This document shows, piece after piece, positions 9,245 through 17,262 of a stretch of DNA of 42,031 nucleotides. How positions within the stretch are numbered: position 1 is the stretch's first letter; the number at the start of each line of letters is the position of its first letter. A model generated the notes under the pieces. That model did no database searches. It saw only the letters and a program-made list of their open reading frames with translations, and was not told the origin of the DNA. Made by a program: the position numbers and the translations under genes. Source of the stretch: Longimicrobium sp. (GTDB lineage Bacteria > Gemmatimonadota > Gemmatimonadetes > Longimicrobiales > Longimicrobiaceae); NCBI GenBank assembly GCA_036389795.1, contig DASVWD010000153.1, forward strand, positions 1-42,031. The letters run 5' to 3'.

Positions 9245-9592
9245 GTGCGCGACGCGCGAGCGTTCCTGCCCCTCAAGCCCGCCGAGCTGATGATCCTCAC
9301 CGTCCTGTCCGGCGGCGACAGGCACGGCTACGGCATCCGCCAGGACATCCTCGAACAGACCGGCGGGCAGATCGAGATCGAGGCCGGGCACCTGTACCGG
9401 CACATCAGGAGCCTCGCGGACGACGGCCTGGTGGCCGAAGCCCCCGCGCCGCCCGGGGAGACCGACGAGCGGCGCATCTACTACCGCCTCACCCCCATGG
9501 GCAGGCGCGTCCTCGCGGCCGAGATGCAGCGGCTGCGCGAGCTGGTGCGGCTGGCGGAGGCGCGCGGCATCCTGGCGCCGGCGGGCCCATGA
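9245..9592 (+). CDS. PadR family transcriptional regulator
   Basis: This is a 115-residue winged-helix DNA-binding protein. ELMILTVLSGGDRHGYGIRQDILEQTGGQIEIEAGHLYRHIRSLADDGLVAE is the classic PadR core, and the C-terminal RRIYYRLTPMGRRVL is the wing region. GTG at 9245 is preferred: AAAGG lies six bases upstream and the conserved part begins soon after. A TTG at 9200 would add 15 residues but would make the operator-like boxes coding. The stop overlaps the permease start by 4 bases. PadR-ADOP pairs are common in Acidobacteria and Gemmatimonadota, and the regulator probably controls the permease in response to an unknown ligand. Confidence 0.93.
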   Translation: MRDARAFLPLKPAELMILTVLSGGDRHGYGIRQDILEQTGGQIEIEAGHLYRHIRSLADDGLVAEAPAPPGETDERRIYYRLTPMGRRVLAAEMQRLRELVRLAEARGILAPAGP

Positions 9593-12201
9593 AGCTCATC
9601 GACCTCCTCCTCCGGCTCTACCCGGAGGAGTTCCGCGCCCGCTTCGGGCGGGAGATCCGCGCCTTCCACGAGCAGCGCGTCCGCGAGCGGCGCCCCCGCT
9701 GGGCCCGCATCGTCGCCGACCACGTCACCTCGGCCCTGGCGGAGCAGATGCACTCGATCGGCCCCGACGTCCGCTACGCCCTGCGCGGCATCGCGCGCCG
9801 CCCCGCATTCGCGGCCGTCGTCATCCTCACCATCGCGCTCGGCGTCGGCGCCAACGCCGCGATCTTCAGCGTGATCAACGCCGTCCTCCTCCGCCCCCTG
9901 CCGTACCCGCGGGCGGACCGGCTGGTGTCGTTCGGCCACGAGCCGCCGCAGTGGCTCGTCTCCGAGCCGCAGTACGCCGAGTACCGGAGCTACCTGCGCT
10001 CGTTCGCGTCGCTCGCGGCGTTCACCACGGGCGAGGGCACCCTGGCCACGGCGGAAGATCCCGAGCGCATCGCGACGGCGCAGGTGACGCCCGACTTCTT
10101 CGCCACGCTGGGAGTGGCGCCCGCGCTCGGCCGGACCTTCGCGCCCGGCGAGGACGCCGTGCGCCCCGCGGCCGTGGTCGTCCTGAGCCACGAGCTCTGG
10201 CAGCGGCGCTTCGGCGGCCGCGCGGGCATCGTCGGGCAGACGCTCACCCTCAACGGGCTCCCGCGCACAGTCGTCGGCGTCATGCCGGAGCGCTTCGACT
10301 ACCCGTCGCGCGAGACGCAGCTCTGGCTCCCGATCTGCTCCCAGCGCGCGTGCACGCCGTTCGGGCAGCTCACGGCCGACAGCCTCGACGGCTGGGCGAA
10401 CCACTACCTGTCGCTGGTGGGGCGCATCCGCCCCGGCGCCAGCGTCGCCCGGGCGCGGGCCGAGGCGGCGGGGATCGCGCGGCGGATCATGCGCGAGCAC
10501 CCGGACAACTTCGACCCGGCCACGCCGCTCGCCCCGAAGATCGTGGCCGTGCGCGACCAGCTGGTGGGGCCGGCGCGGCCGTACCTGGTCGCGCTCATGG
10601 GGGCGGTGGGGTTCGTGCTCCTCATCGTCTGCGCCAACGTGGCCAACCTGCTGCTCGCGCGCGGCGAGGGGCGGCGGCGCGAGCTGGCCGTGCGGCTGGC
10701 GCTCGGCGCGTCGCGGCGGCGGCTGGCGACGCAGCTCCTCACGGAGTGCGGCGTGTTCGCGCTCGCCGGCGGGGCCGCCGGGCTGGCGCTCGCCTGGGGC
10801 GGCAGCCGCGTGCTGGTGGCGCTCGCGCCGGCGTCGCTCCCGCGGCTCGACGAGGTCCGCGTCGACTGGATCGTCGTCGCGTTCGCCCTCGCCGTATCGC
10901 TCCTGGCGGCGCTGCTGTTCGGGGTGGTGCCGGCGCTCAGGGCCGCGGGCGAGGAGCCCGCCGACTCGCTCCGGGCGGCGGGGAAGGGGAGCGCGCAGCA
11001 GGCGCGCTCCGGCCGCGCGCGGCAGGTCCTGGTGGTGGCGGAGGTGGCGCTCGCGATGGTCCTCCTGAGCGGGGCGGGGATGCTGGTGCGCAGCCTGGTG
11101 CACCTGCACGACTCCGACGTGGGGTTCACCCCGGGCGGCGCGCTCACCGCGAAGGTGTCGCTGGACGCCAGCCGGTACGACGACGCGCGGACGCAGCTCT
11201 TCTACTCCCAGGTGCTCGAGCGCGTGCGCGCGGTCCCGGGCGTGCGGGCGGCGGGCGCGGCGCGCTGGCTCCCGGTGGTGGACGCCGGCGGGCTGTGGGA
11301 CATCCGCGTGGAGGGGAAGACGTTCCCCCCGGCGCAGGGGCCCGTGGCCGTGCCGCAGGAGGTCACCCCGGGGTACTTCGCCGCCATGGGGATGCCCGTC
11401 GCGGCGGGGCGCGACTTCACGGAGCACGACCGCGCGGGGGCGCCGCCGGTGGCCGTGGTCAGCCGGTCGTTCGCGCGCCGCTACTGGCCGGGCGAGGACC
11501 CGCTGGGGCGGCGCTTCCGGCTGGGGGGCCTCGACTCGGCGTGGGTCGCCGTGGTGGGCGTGGTGAGCGACATCCGCGCGCGCGGGTTCACCGACGAGCC
11601 GGAGCCCACGATGTACTTCCCGCACGCCCAGGCGGCCACGAGCAGCTACTTCGTGCCGCGGACCATGTCGCTGGTGGTGCGCACGAGCGGCGACCCGGCG
11701 CGCGTGGCGAACCCGGTGCGCGCCGCGGTGCGGGCGCTGGACCCGATGGTGCCCGTCTCGAGCGTGCGCACGCTCGAGGCCGTCGTCGGCACGGCGACGG
11801 CGGACCGGCGCTTCACCACGGGGCTGATCGCGGGGTTCGCGGCGCTCGCGATGGTGCTGGCGGGGATCGGGATCTACGGGGTGATCAGCTACGCCGTCTC
11901 CGAGCGCACCTTCGAGATCGGCGTGCGGATGGCGCTCGGCGCGGAGAAGGGGGCCGTCCTCGCGCTCGTGATGCGCGACGGGGCGCGGCTCGCGCTGGCC
12001 GGGGTCGCGCTCGGCGCCGCCGGGTCGGTGGCGCTGGCGCGCGGCATCCGCTCGCTGCTGGTCGGCGTGCCGGCGGTGGACGTCGCGACGCTGCTCGCGG
12101 TCGGCGCGCTGCTCGGCGCCGTGGCCGCGCTGGCGTCGCTGCTGCCGGCCCGCCGCGCGACCGCCGTCAGCCCGACCGAGGCGCTGCGCGGCGGGACCTG
12201 A
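9589..12201 (+). CDS. ADOP-family FtsX/MacB-like permease
   Basis: An 870-residue membrane protein with the layout of acidobacterial duplicated orphan permeases. It has a cytoplasmic N-terminal stretch (LLRLYPEEFRARFGREI), a first helix followed by a MacB-like periplasmic core (VILTIALGVGANAAIFSVINAVLLRPLPYP), three further helices, and then a second periplasmic core and FtsX helix set ending PARRATAVSPTEALRGG. No ATPase gene is adjacent, as is usual for ADOP proteins. MacB relatives work as mechanotransmitters with an ATPase and not as channels; the partner here is unknown. Start and upstream stop overlap by 4 bases. Confidence 0.93.
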   Translation: MKLIDLLLRLYPEEFRARFGREIRAFHEQRVRERRPRWARIVADHVTSALAEQMHSIGPDVRYALRGIARRPAFAAVVILTIALGVGANAAIFSVINAVLLRPLPYPRADRLVSFGHEPPQWLVSEPQYAEYRSYLRSFASLAAFTTGEGTLATAEDPERIATAQVTPDFFATLGVAPALGRTFAPGEDAVRPAAVVVLSHELWQRRFGGRAGIVGQTLTLNGLPRTVVGVMPERFDYPSRETQLWLPICSQRACTPFGQLTADSLDGWANHYLSLVGRIRPGASVARARAEAAGIARRIMREHPDNFDPATPLAPKIVAVRDQLVGPARPYLVALMGAVGFVLLIVCANVANLLLARGEGRRRELAVRLALGASRRRLATQLLTECGVFALAGGAAGLALAWGGSRVLVALAPASLPRLDEVRVDWIVVAFALAVSLLAALLFGVVPALRAAGEEPADSLRAAGKGSAQQARSGRARQVLVVAEVALAMVLLSGAGMLVRSLVHLHDSDVGFTPGGALTAKVSLDASRYDDARTQLFYSQVLERVRAVPGVRAAGAARWLPVVDAGGLWDIRVEGKTFPPAQGPVAVPQEVTPGYFAAMGMPVAAGRDFTEHDRAGAPPVAVVSRSFARRYWPGEDPLGRRFRLGGLDSAWVAVVGVVSDIRARGFTDEPEPTMYFPHAQAATSSYFVPRTMSLVVRTSGDPARVANPVRAAVRALDPMVPVSSVRTLEAVVGTATADRRFTTGLIAGFAALAMVLAGIGIYGVISYAVSERTFEIGVRMALGAEKGAVLALVMRDGARLALAGVALGAAGSVALARGIRSLLVGVPAVDVATLLAVGALLGAVAALASLLPARRATAVSPTEALRGGT

Positions 12202-12248
12202 CGCGCGCGTCAGGCGCCCGGCTCGCGGCCGGGGACCGGGCGGCGGCG

Positions 12249-13040
12249 TCATTCTGGAGAAAGTTTGCTGACGATCCGAGCGCACTCGTCGAAGCACAGA
12301 CGCAGTGTTGCCTGGATCTCGGCGTCCGTGAGTGGTTTGAGCAGACGAAGCGGGAAGAGTGAAAGGAGGGGCTTGTCCATCGCACGAGCGAATCCCTGGC
12401 CGACGTACCGGGCGTCGATTCCGGGATCGATCAGGATCAGGTCGTCGAGCAGAGTGCGGAACCGGGTACGCAGGAGGGTTTCGTCGACTGGCTCATTACC
12501 GGCGGGGCGGTGCAGGATCGCGTGCAGATCCACGTAATCGCGTGCCTCGAACCGGTCGCAGAGCGCGTGCAGCTTCCCCGCGCAGACGTCACGGAAAGAC
12601 GCGATTCCAATCCCCTCCTCGGTAGGCTCAATCGATTCGAGCAGGAATGGTGAGGTAGCAGCGAAGTCCACCCGCACTCCAGTCGCTTCGCCGCCGTCAC
12701 GCTCGCGGGCGATGAAACGAGCGAAACCCGCCGTCTGTGGCCCGGCAACCTCAAAGTCCACCCCCTCACGCGCGAGCTCGTCTCGCACCCGCTCACCGAG
12801 CGCTCGCGCGTTCAGCGTCAGTCCTCCGAAGACGTCCAGATCCTCCGACTGGCGATGGCTCAGATAGAAGGCCGCGAGCGCCGTACCGCCGTCCAGCCGA
12901 AGATCCGGCACCTCCGTCGCATCATTGGCGCGCGCAACCGCTCGCAACACCTGAACGTGCAACTCACCGATAACTTCAGGATCGTGCCTAAGCACGGGCG
13001 GCTCGCCGGGACTTTTCCGCGCGCCGGAACTCCAGAACAC
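12249..13040 (-). CDS. AbiEii/AbiGii-type nucleotidyltransferase (putative toxin)
   Basis: The protein (up to 263 residues) has the AbiEii nucleotidyltransferase signature: LRLDGGTALAAFYLSHRQSEDLDVF, with the GG loop and metal-binding D67 and D69, then VCAGKLHALCDRFEARDYVDLHAI, with the conserved lysine and RDxxDL block. Members of the family add nucleotides to tRNA or other RNA and act as type IV toxins. The start is uncertain: GTG at 13040 overlaps the upstream small gene by 53 bases, while GTG at 12995 (first 15 residues removed) overlaps it by 8 and looks more natural. Base composition is less extreme than in the neighbours, consistent with transfer. Toxicity is inferred from the family. 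Confidence 0.88.
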   Translation of the reverse strand: MFWSSGARKSPGEPPVLRHDPEVIGELHVQVLRAVARANDATEVPDLRLDGGTALAAFYLSHRQSEDLDVFGGLTLNARALGERVRDELAREGVDFEVAGPQTAGFARFIARERDGGEATGVRVDFAATSPFLLESIEPTEEGIGIASFRDVCAGKLHALCDRFEARDYVDLHAILHRPAGNEPVDETLLRTRFRTLLDDLILIDPGIDARYVGQGFARAMDKPLLSLFPLRLLKPLTDAEIQATLRLCFDECARIVSKLSPE

Positions 13041-13278
13041 GGCTCCAGAACAGGCGCGTGTGCTCGGGAATGACCAGTTCGGGAAGTTGACGTTCCAGCA
13101 CGTCGAACGGGACGAGGTCGAAGATGGCCTTCAGACTTCCTTCCCGCAGGAGACGGGCGACGATCATGGGGTGATCGGCCAGGATCGGCTCCTCCGGCTT
13201 CATGTCCCAGAACAGCTCCGGGTAGTCGCCGTACCGCGGCGGGTCGTGCGTGTCCTTTCGCTCAGCCGTGCTCGCCAT
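12988..13278 (-). CDS. Small protein paired with the AbiEii-type toxin (putative antitoxin)
   Basis: This 96-residue protein has no signal peptide or membrane helix. It contains YPELFWDMKPEEPILADHPMIVARLLREGSLKAIFDLVPFDVLERQLPEL. Small proteins with a FWD.KPE block of this kind (DUF6922-like, from memory) often precede AbiEii nucleotidyltransferases. Its position directly upstream of and overlapping the toxin gene fits antitoxin-first order. No typical AbiEi winged helix is evident, so if it is the antitoxin it belongs to a different type. Antitoxin activity is an inference from context. Confidence 0.75.
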   Translation of the reverse strand: MASTAERKDTHDPPRYGDYPELFWDMKPEEPILADHPMIVARLLREGSLKAIFDLVPFDVLERQLPELVIPEHTRLFWSRVLEFRRAEKSRRAARA

Positions 13279-13345
13279 CTGCGTTCGTCCGCGCTGAAGG
13301 TCCGGTCGTGCGCAGCCTGAATCTGTGTGCGAAAGCCGCGCCGGC

Positions 13346-15028
13346 TCAAGTCTCCCGCAGCCGCTCCTCGATGGCGGGGTCCGGCTCGACGAAGACCGTC
13401 TTCGCCTGGAGGAGGGTGACGCGGCCGGGCGGGGCGCCGCGGGGCTTGCGAACGTACCTGCGGCGCGTCCAGTCCACGGCCACGGTGCCCGACGAGCGCG
13501 CCTTGCTGTGCAGCGCCGCCAGCACCGCCGCCTCCTCCAGGTCGCGCGCGGGCGGCGCGCCCTCGCCCGCCCAGCGCAGCACCACGTGCGAGCCCGGCAC
13601 GGAGCGCGCGTGCAGCCACACGTCGCCGGGCGCCGCGTGGCCGAAGGTGAGCCGGTCGTTGTCCTTCGAGGTGCGCCCCACGCGCACCTCCAGCCCGCCC
13701 GAGGTGCGGTAGACGCGGAACGGCTTCCGCGCTTCCGGCGCCGCCTGCGCCCGCGGCTCGCGCGCCTCCGCCCGCCCGAGCGCCGCCTCCACCCACTGCG
13801 GCGCCTCGCCCGCCTCCAGCGCGCGCACCGCCCCGTCCCAGCGCGCCGCCTCGGCCTCCGCGCGCTCGATCAGCCCCGGCAGGCGCTCCTCGGCGCGGGC
13901 GCGGCGGCGCGCCTCCTCATACCAGCGCTCCGCGTTCTCGTGCGGGCGCAGCGCCGGGTCGAGCGGCACCTCCACCTCGCCGCCGTCGAAGCCGGGGAGC
14001 GTGACGACGGCCGCGCCCGCCGGCACCAGGTGCAGGTGCGCCAGGAGCAGGTCGCCGCGCGCGCGCAGCCGCTCCGCCTCGCCCACGCCGGCGCGCTCCG
14101 CGTGCAGCCGCTCCACCCGGCGCCGCGCCCCCTCCAGCCGCCTGCGCGCCCGCTCCAGCAGCCCCGTGCGGTCCCGCGCCGCCGCGTCCTCCTCCCCGGC
14201 TTCCGCGACCGCATCCATCGCCGCCAGCAGGGAAGGGAAGCAGCGGGACGGAATCCCCTCCAGCGGCGCGGGATACGGCTGCGGCCCGCCCTTCGCTTCC
14301 AGCAGCACCGGCTCCGCGTCCGTCCCCGACGCCAGCGCCCACCAGCGCGCGAACGCCCGCTCCAGCGCCTCGCGGTCGTCCGACGCCGCCGCGTCCCCCA
14401 GCAGGGCGGCGGCGTTGACGGGGCTCGTCCCCGCGAAGCCCCGCAGCAGCTCGCCGCGCCGCTCGGCCGGGGGGAGCGGTCCCAGGCGCGCCATCCACTC
14501 GTCGCGCGCCACCTCGCGCGCGTGCCCCTGCGCGCCGAAGCGCCGCTGCGGCTCCGGCGGGCGGTAGACCTCGCCGGTGCGCAGCACGCGCCCGCCCGCC
14601 TCGCGCGCGCGCAGGACGGAAACGATGCGCCGGTCGTCGCCGTCCACCAGCAGCGCGTTCCACTGGTTGGTGTGCAGCTCGACGACCAGCGAGCGCGTCC
14701 CCCCGCGGAAGCGCCCCCCCTCGTGCAGGTCGACGCGCAGCATCCGCTCGTCGGGCGGCGCGCCCACCCGGACGATCCGCGCCGTCATCTCCCCGGGAGG
14801 CACTTTCGCACTCTCGCACTCTCGCACTTTCGCACTCAGCACCCGGATCCACCCCCGCGCCGGGTGCAGGTCGAACCGCAGGCACTCCCCCCGGTCCAGG
14901 AAGAGCGTCGCGGAGAGGTCGCGGTCGAAGACGGGCGAGGGGTGCGCGAGGCGGCCGGCCAGGCGCGCGTGCAGCTCGGCGGCCAGCGCGCGGACGAGGG
15001 GCGGGTCGTAGCGGACGGCGTTTGACAC
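13346..15028 (-). CDS. rqcH: RqcH-like NFACT protein (ribosome quality control)
   Basis: RqcH binds the 50S subunit carrying an obstructed nascent chain and, with tRNA-Ala, adds C-terminal alanine tails that mark the chain for proteolysis. The product (560 residues) has an NFACT-N-like region (about 1-210), a central helical coiled-coil region (about 250-420), and the NFACT-R domain (about 435-485) with YRTSGGLEVRVGRTSKDNDRLTFGHAAPGDVWLHARSVPGSHVVLR, the family hallmark. The start is GTG at 15028. Residues 65-76 (SAKVRECESAKV) translate an 8-base tandem array (14801-14838) that looks inserted into the N-terminal domain. The strictly conserved basic residues of the N domain could not be aligned by eye. 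Confidence 0.88.
   Translation of the reverse strand: MSNAVRYDPPLVRALAAELHARLAGRLAHPSPVFDRDLSATLFLDRGECLRFDLHPARGWIRVLSAKVRECESAKVPPGEMTARIVRVGAPPDERMLRVDLHEGGRFRGGTRSLVVELHTNQWNALLVDGDDRRIVSVLRAREAGGRVLRTGEVYRPPEPQRRFGAQGHAREVARDEWMARLGPLPPAERRGELLRGFAGTSPVNAAALLGDAAASDDREALERAFARWWALASGTDAEPVLLEAKGGPQPYPAPLEGIPSRCFPSLLAAMDAVAEAGEEDAAARDRTGLLERARRRLEGARRRVERLHAERAGVGEAERLRARGDLLLAHLHLVPAGAAVVTLPGFDGGEVEVPLDPALRPHENAERWYEEARRRARAEERLPGLIERAEAEAARWDGAVRALEAGEAPQWVEAALGRAEAREPRAQAAPEARKPFRVYRTSGGLEVRVGRTSKDNDRLTFGHAAPGDVWLHARSVPGSHVVLRWAGEGAPPARDLEEAAVLAALHSKARSSGTVAVDWTRRRYVRKPRGAPPGRVTLLQAKTVFVEPDPAIEERLRET
14801..14838 (-). repeat. rqcH: 8-base tandem array inside the rqcH-like reading frame
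   Basis: Four to five copies of CACT(C/T)TCG lie head to tail within the coding sequence. The same word appears between genes at 34146-34217 and 34360-34420. The unit length is not a multiple of three, so gain or loss of one unit would shift the frame after about residue 65. In this assembly the frame is open. Confidence 0.85.
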
Positions 15029-15050
15029 GCCTGCAAAGTCTGGTTACGTT
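15022..15050 (+). promoter_or_regulatory. Candidate sigma70-type promoter of the pan operon
   Basis: TTGACA (15022-15027), a perfect -35, and TACGTT (15045-15050) are separated by 17 bases, about 80 bases before panB. The -35 overlaps the start codon of the divergent rqcH-like gene, so transcription from the two could interfere. The call rests on sequence match only. Confidence 0.5.
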
Positions 15051-15130
15051 ACCGGCACGTCAACCCGCTGACACGGACATTGTGTGCGGCCCGGCGGCGC
15101 CTGGAAGGCCGGGCCCGGAGAAACGGGAAA

Positions 15131-15955
15131 ATGTCCACAGAGCGCGGGAATGGCGTCCGGAGGGTCGGTGTGTCCGACCTCCGGGAGATGAAGCGGCGTG
15201 GAGAGAAGATCGCCGCGCTGACCGCATACGACTACCTCTTCGCCAAGCTCGTTGACGGCGCGGGGGTAGACGTCGTGCTGGTCGGAGACTCCCTCGGGCA
15301 GGTGGTGCTCGGCCTCGACACCACGCTGCCCGTCACCCTGGGCGACATGATCCACCACGCGCGGGCCGTCCGCCGCGGGGTGGAGCGCGCCCTGCTCGTC
15401 GTCGACCTCCCCTTCCTCACCTACCAGGTCTCGCGCGAGGAGGCCGTCCGCAACGCGGGCCGCGTCCTGCAGGAGACCGGCGCCGCCGCCGTCAAGCTCG
15501 AGGGCGGCTCCCCCGACATCGCCGAGACCGTCCGCACCCTGGTGCAGGTCGGCATCCCCGTCATGGGGCACGTCGGCTACACCCCGCAGTCGGTGAACGT
15601 CCTGGGCGTGAAGGTCCAGGGCCGCGAGGAGGCCGCGCGCGCCCGGCTGGTCGAGGAGTGCCGGCGCCTGGAGGAGGCCGGCGCCTTCTCCGTGGTGCTG
15701 GAGCTCGTCCCCGGCGCCCTCGCCGAAGAGCTCACGGCGATGCTGTCGATCCCCACCATCGGCATCGGCGCGGGGGCGGGGTGCGACGGGCAGGTGCTGG
15801 TGCTGCACGACATGCTGGGGCTGAACGTCGACTTCCGCCCGAAGTTCCTGCGCCGCTTCGCCGAGGTGGGCGAGGCGGCCGCGGCGGGGGTCGGTGCGTA
15901 CGTGCGCGCCGTCAAGGACGGCGAGTACCCGGGCGCGGAGCACACCTTCGCATGA
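15131..15955 (+). CDS. panB: 3-methyl-2-oxobutanoate hydroxymethyltransferase
   Basis: PanB transfers a one-carbon unit from 5,10-methylenetetrahydrofolate to alpha-ketoisovalerate to give ketopantoate, the first committed step of pantothenate synthesis. The 274-residue protein shows LTAYDYLFAKLVDGAGVDVVLVGDSLGQVVLG (metal-binding D in GDS), the AVKLEGG block, GHVGYTPQSV, and the C-terminal IGIGAGAGCDGQVLVLHDMLGL. ATG at 15131 is chosen because GGAG lies about ten bases upstream and the length matches the family. It is the first gene of a six-gene unit. Confidence 0.97.
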   Translation: MSTERGNGVRRVGVSDLREMKRRGEKIAALTAYDYLFAKLVDGAGVDVVLVGDSLGQVVLGLDTTLPVTLGDMIHHARAVRRGVERALLVVDLPFLTYQVSREEAVRNAGRVLQETGAAAVKLEGGSPDIAETVRTLVQVGIPVMGHVGYTPQSVNVLGVKVQGREEAARARLVEECRRLEEAGAFSVVLELVPGALAEELTAMLSIPTIGIGAGAGCDGQVLVLHDMLGLNVDFRPKFLRRFAEVGEAAAAGVGAYVRAVKDGEYPGAEHTFA

Positions 15956-16851
15956 GCGTCGCGACGTTTGCAGGCGCGGCGTCGCCCGCGTCCGCGGGGC
16001 GGGAGATGCGGGTCGTCTCCACGAAGGCCGAGGTGCGCGACGCCGTCGGCCGGGTGAAGGCCGCGGGCGGCACCGTCGCGCTGGTGCCCACCATGGGGTA
16101 CCTGCACGCCGGGCACCTGTCGCTGGTGGACCGCGCGCGGGAGCGGGCGGACCGGGTGGCGATGTCCATCTTCGTCAACCCGCTGCAGTTCGGGCCCAGC
16201 GAAGACCTGGCCCGCTACCCGCGCGACCTGGAGCGCGACCTGGCGCTGGCCGCCCGGCGCGGCGTGGACCTGGTCTTCACCCCCTCCGCGGCCGAGATGT
16301 ACTCGGGCGGCGAGCCGCGCGTCACCGTCGTCCCCGACGAGGCGATCGCGGGGCGGCTCTGCGGCGCGTCGCGGCCCGGGCACTTCCGCGGCGTGCTCAC
16401 CGTGGTGGCCAAGCTGTTCGGGATCTTCCGGCCCGACGTGGCGGTGTTCGGGCAGAAGGACTGGCAGCAGGCCGCCCTCATCCGCCGCATGGTGGACGAC
16501 CTCGACATGGGGCTCGAGGTCGACGTGGCGCCGATCGTGCGCGAGGCGGACGGCCTCGCGATGAGCTCGCGCAACGTGTACCTTTCGCCCCCCGAGCGGG
16601 AGCGCGCCCTGGTGCTCTCGCGCTCGCTCCGGCGCGCGCGGGACCTCTTCGCCGCGGGAGAGACCGACGCGGCGGCGCTCGCCGCCGCGCTCTGGAGCGG
16701 GATGTCGGTTCCGGGCGTGGAGCCCGAGTACGCGGAGGTGGTGGACCCCCGCACGCTCGAGGCGGTGGTACGGGCCGTGCCCGGCGCCGTGTGCGCCGTG
16801 GCGGCCAGGGTCGGCGGGACGCGGCTGATCGACAACGCGGTCCTGCCCTGA
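15952..16851 (+). CDS. panC: Pantothenate synthetase
   Basis: PanC joins pantoate and beta-alanine with ATP through a pantoyl-adenylate. The nucleotide-binding block PTMGYLHAGHLSLV, FVNPLQFGPSEDLARYPR, the GQKDWQQ block and MSSRNVYL (KMSKS-like) are all present. The start at 15952 overlaps the panB stop by 4 bases and gives 299 residues. An ATG at 16006 behind GGGCGGGAG would give 281 residues, nearer the usual length, and may be the true start. The gene is cotranscribed with panB and panD, which supplies beta-alanine. Confidence 0.96.
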   Translation: MSVATFAGAASPASAGREMRVVSTKAEVRDAVGRVKAAGGTVALVPTMGYLHAGHLSLVDRARERADRVAMSIFVNPLQFGPSEDLARYPRDLERDLALAARRGVDLVFTPSAAEMYSGGEPRVTVVPDEAIAGRLCGASRPGHFRGVLTVVAKLFGIFRPDVAVFGQKDWQQAALIRRMVDDLDMGLEVDVAPIVREADGLAMSSRNVYLSPPERERALVLSRSLRRARDLFAAGETDAAALAAALWSGMSVPGVEPEYAEVVDPRTLEAVVRAVPGAVCAVAARVGGTRLIDNAVLP

Positions 16852-16884
16852 ACGAACCTGTGTGAGAGCCCAGAGGATCGACTC

Positions 16885-17259
16885 ATGTACCGCACCATGT
16901 GCAAGTCGAAGATCCACCGGGCCACCGTGACCGGCGCGGATCTGAACTACGTGGGGTCCATCACCATCGACCCCGAGCTGATGGAGGCCGCCGACCTGCT
17001 GGAGTTCGAGCAGGTGCACGTGGTGAACGTGAACAACGGCGCGCGCTTCGAGACCTACGTGATCCCGGGGGTGCGCGGCAACGGCGAGATCTGCCTGAAC
17101 GGCGCCGCCGCCCGGCTCGCCCACCCGGGCGACCGGGTGATCGTGATCAGCTACGGCCAGTACGCCGAGGAGGAGATGGAGCGCTACCGCCCCGTCTTCA
17201 TCTTCGTCGACGAGCACAACCGGATCGCGCGGGACGGCCTGCGGGCGGTCGGCGCCTGA
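16885..17259 (+). CDS. panD: Aspartate 1-decarboxylase proenzyme
   Basis: PanD makes beta-alanine from aspartate with a pyruvoyl group formed by self-cleavage. The 124-residue proenzyme has NYVGSITID, placing the cleavage site between G24 and S25 as in E. coli, and the [22 protein letters not shown] block that forms the active site. AGAGGA precedes the ATG at 16885. With panB and panC it completes the pathway to pantothenate, apart from ketopantoate reductase, which is not in the window. Confidence 0.97.
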   Translation: MYRTMCKSKIHRATVTGADLNYVGSITIDPELMEAADLLEFEQVHVVNVNNGARFETYVIPGVRGNGEICLNGAAARLAHPGDRVIVISYGQYAEEEMERYRPVFIFVDEHNRIARDGLRAVGA

Positions 17260-17262
17260 GGG

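Noticed and set aside
9481-12297. 938-residue open frame antisense to the ADOP permease
   Set aside because: Composition is a His/Arg/Pro-rich mirror of the permease; the permease frame has clear family motifs.
14801-14838. CRISPR-like array
   Set aside because: Units are only 8 bases with no spacers; it is a simple tandem repeat.
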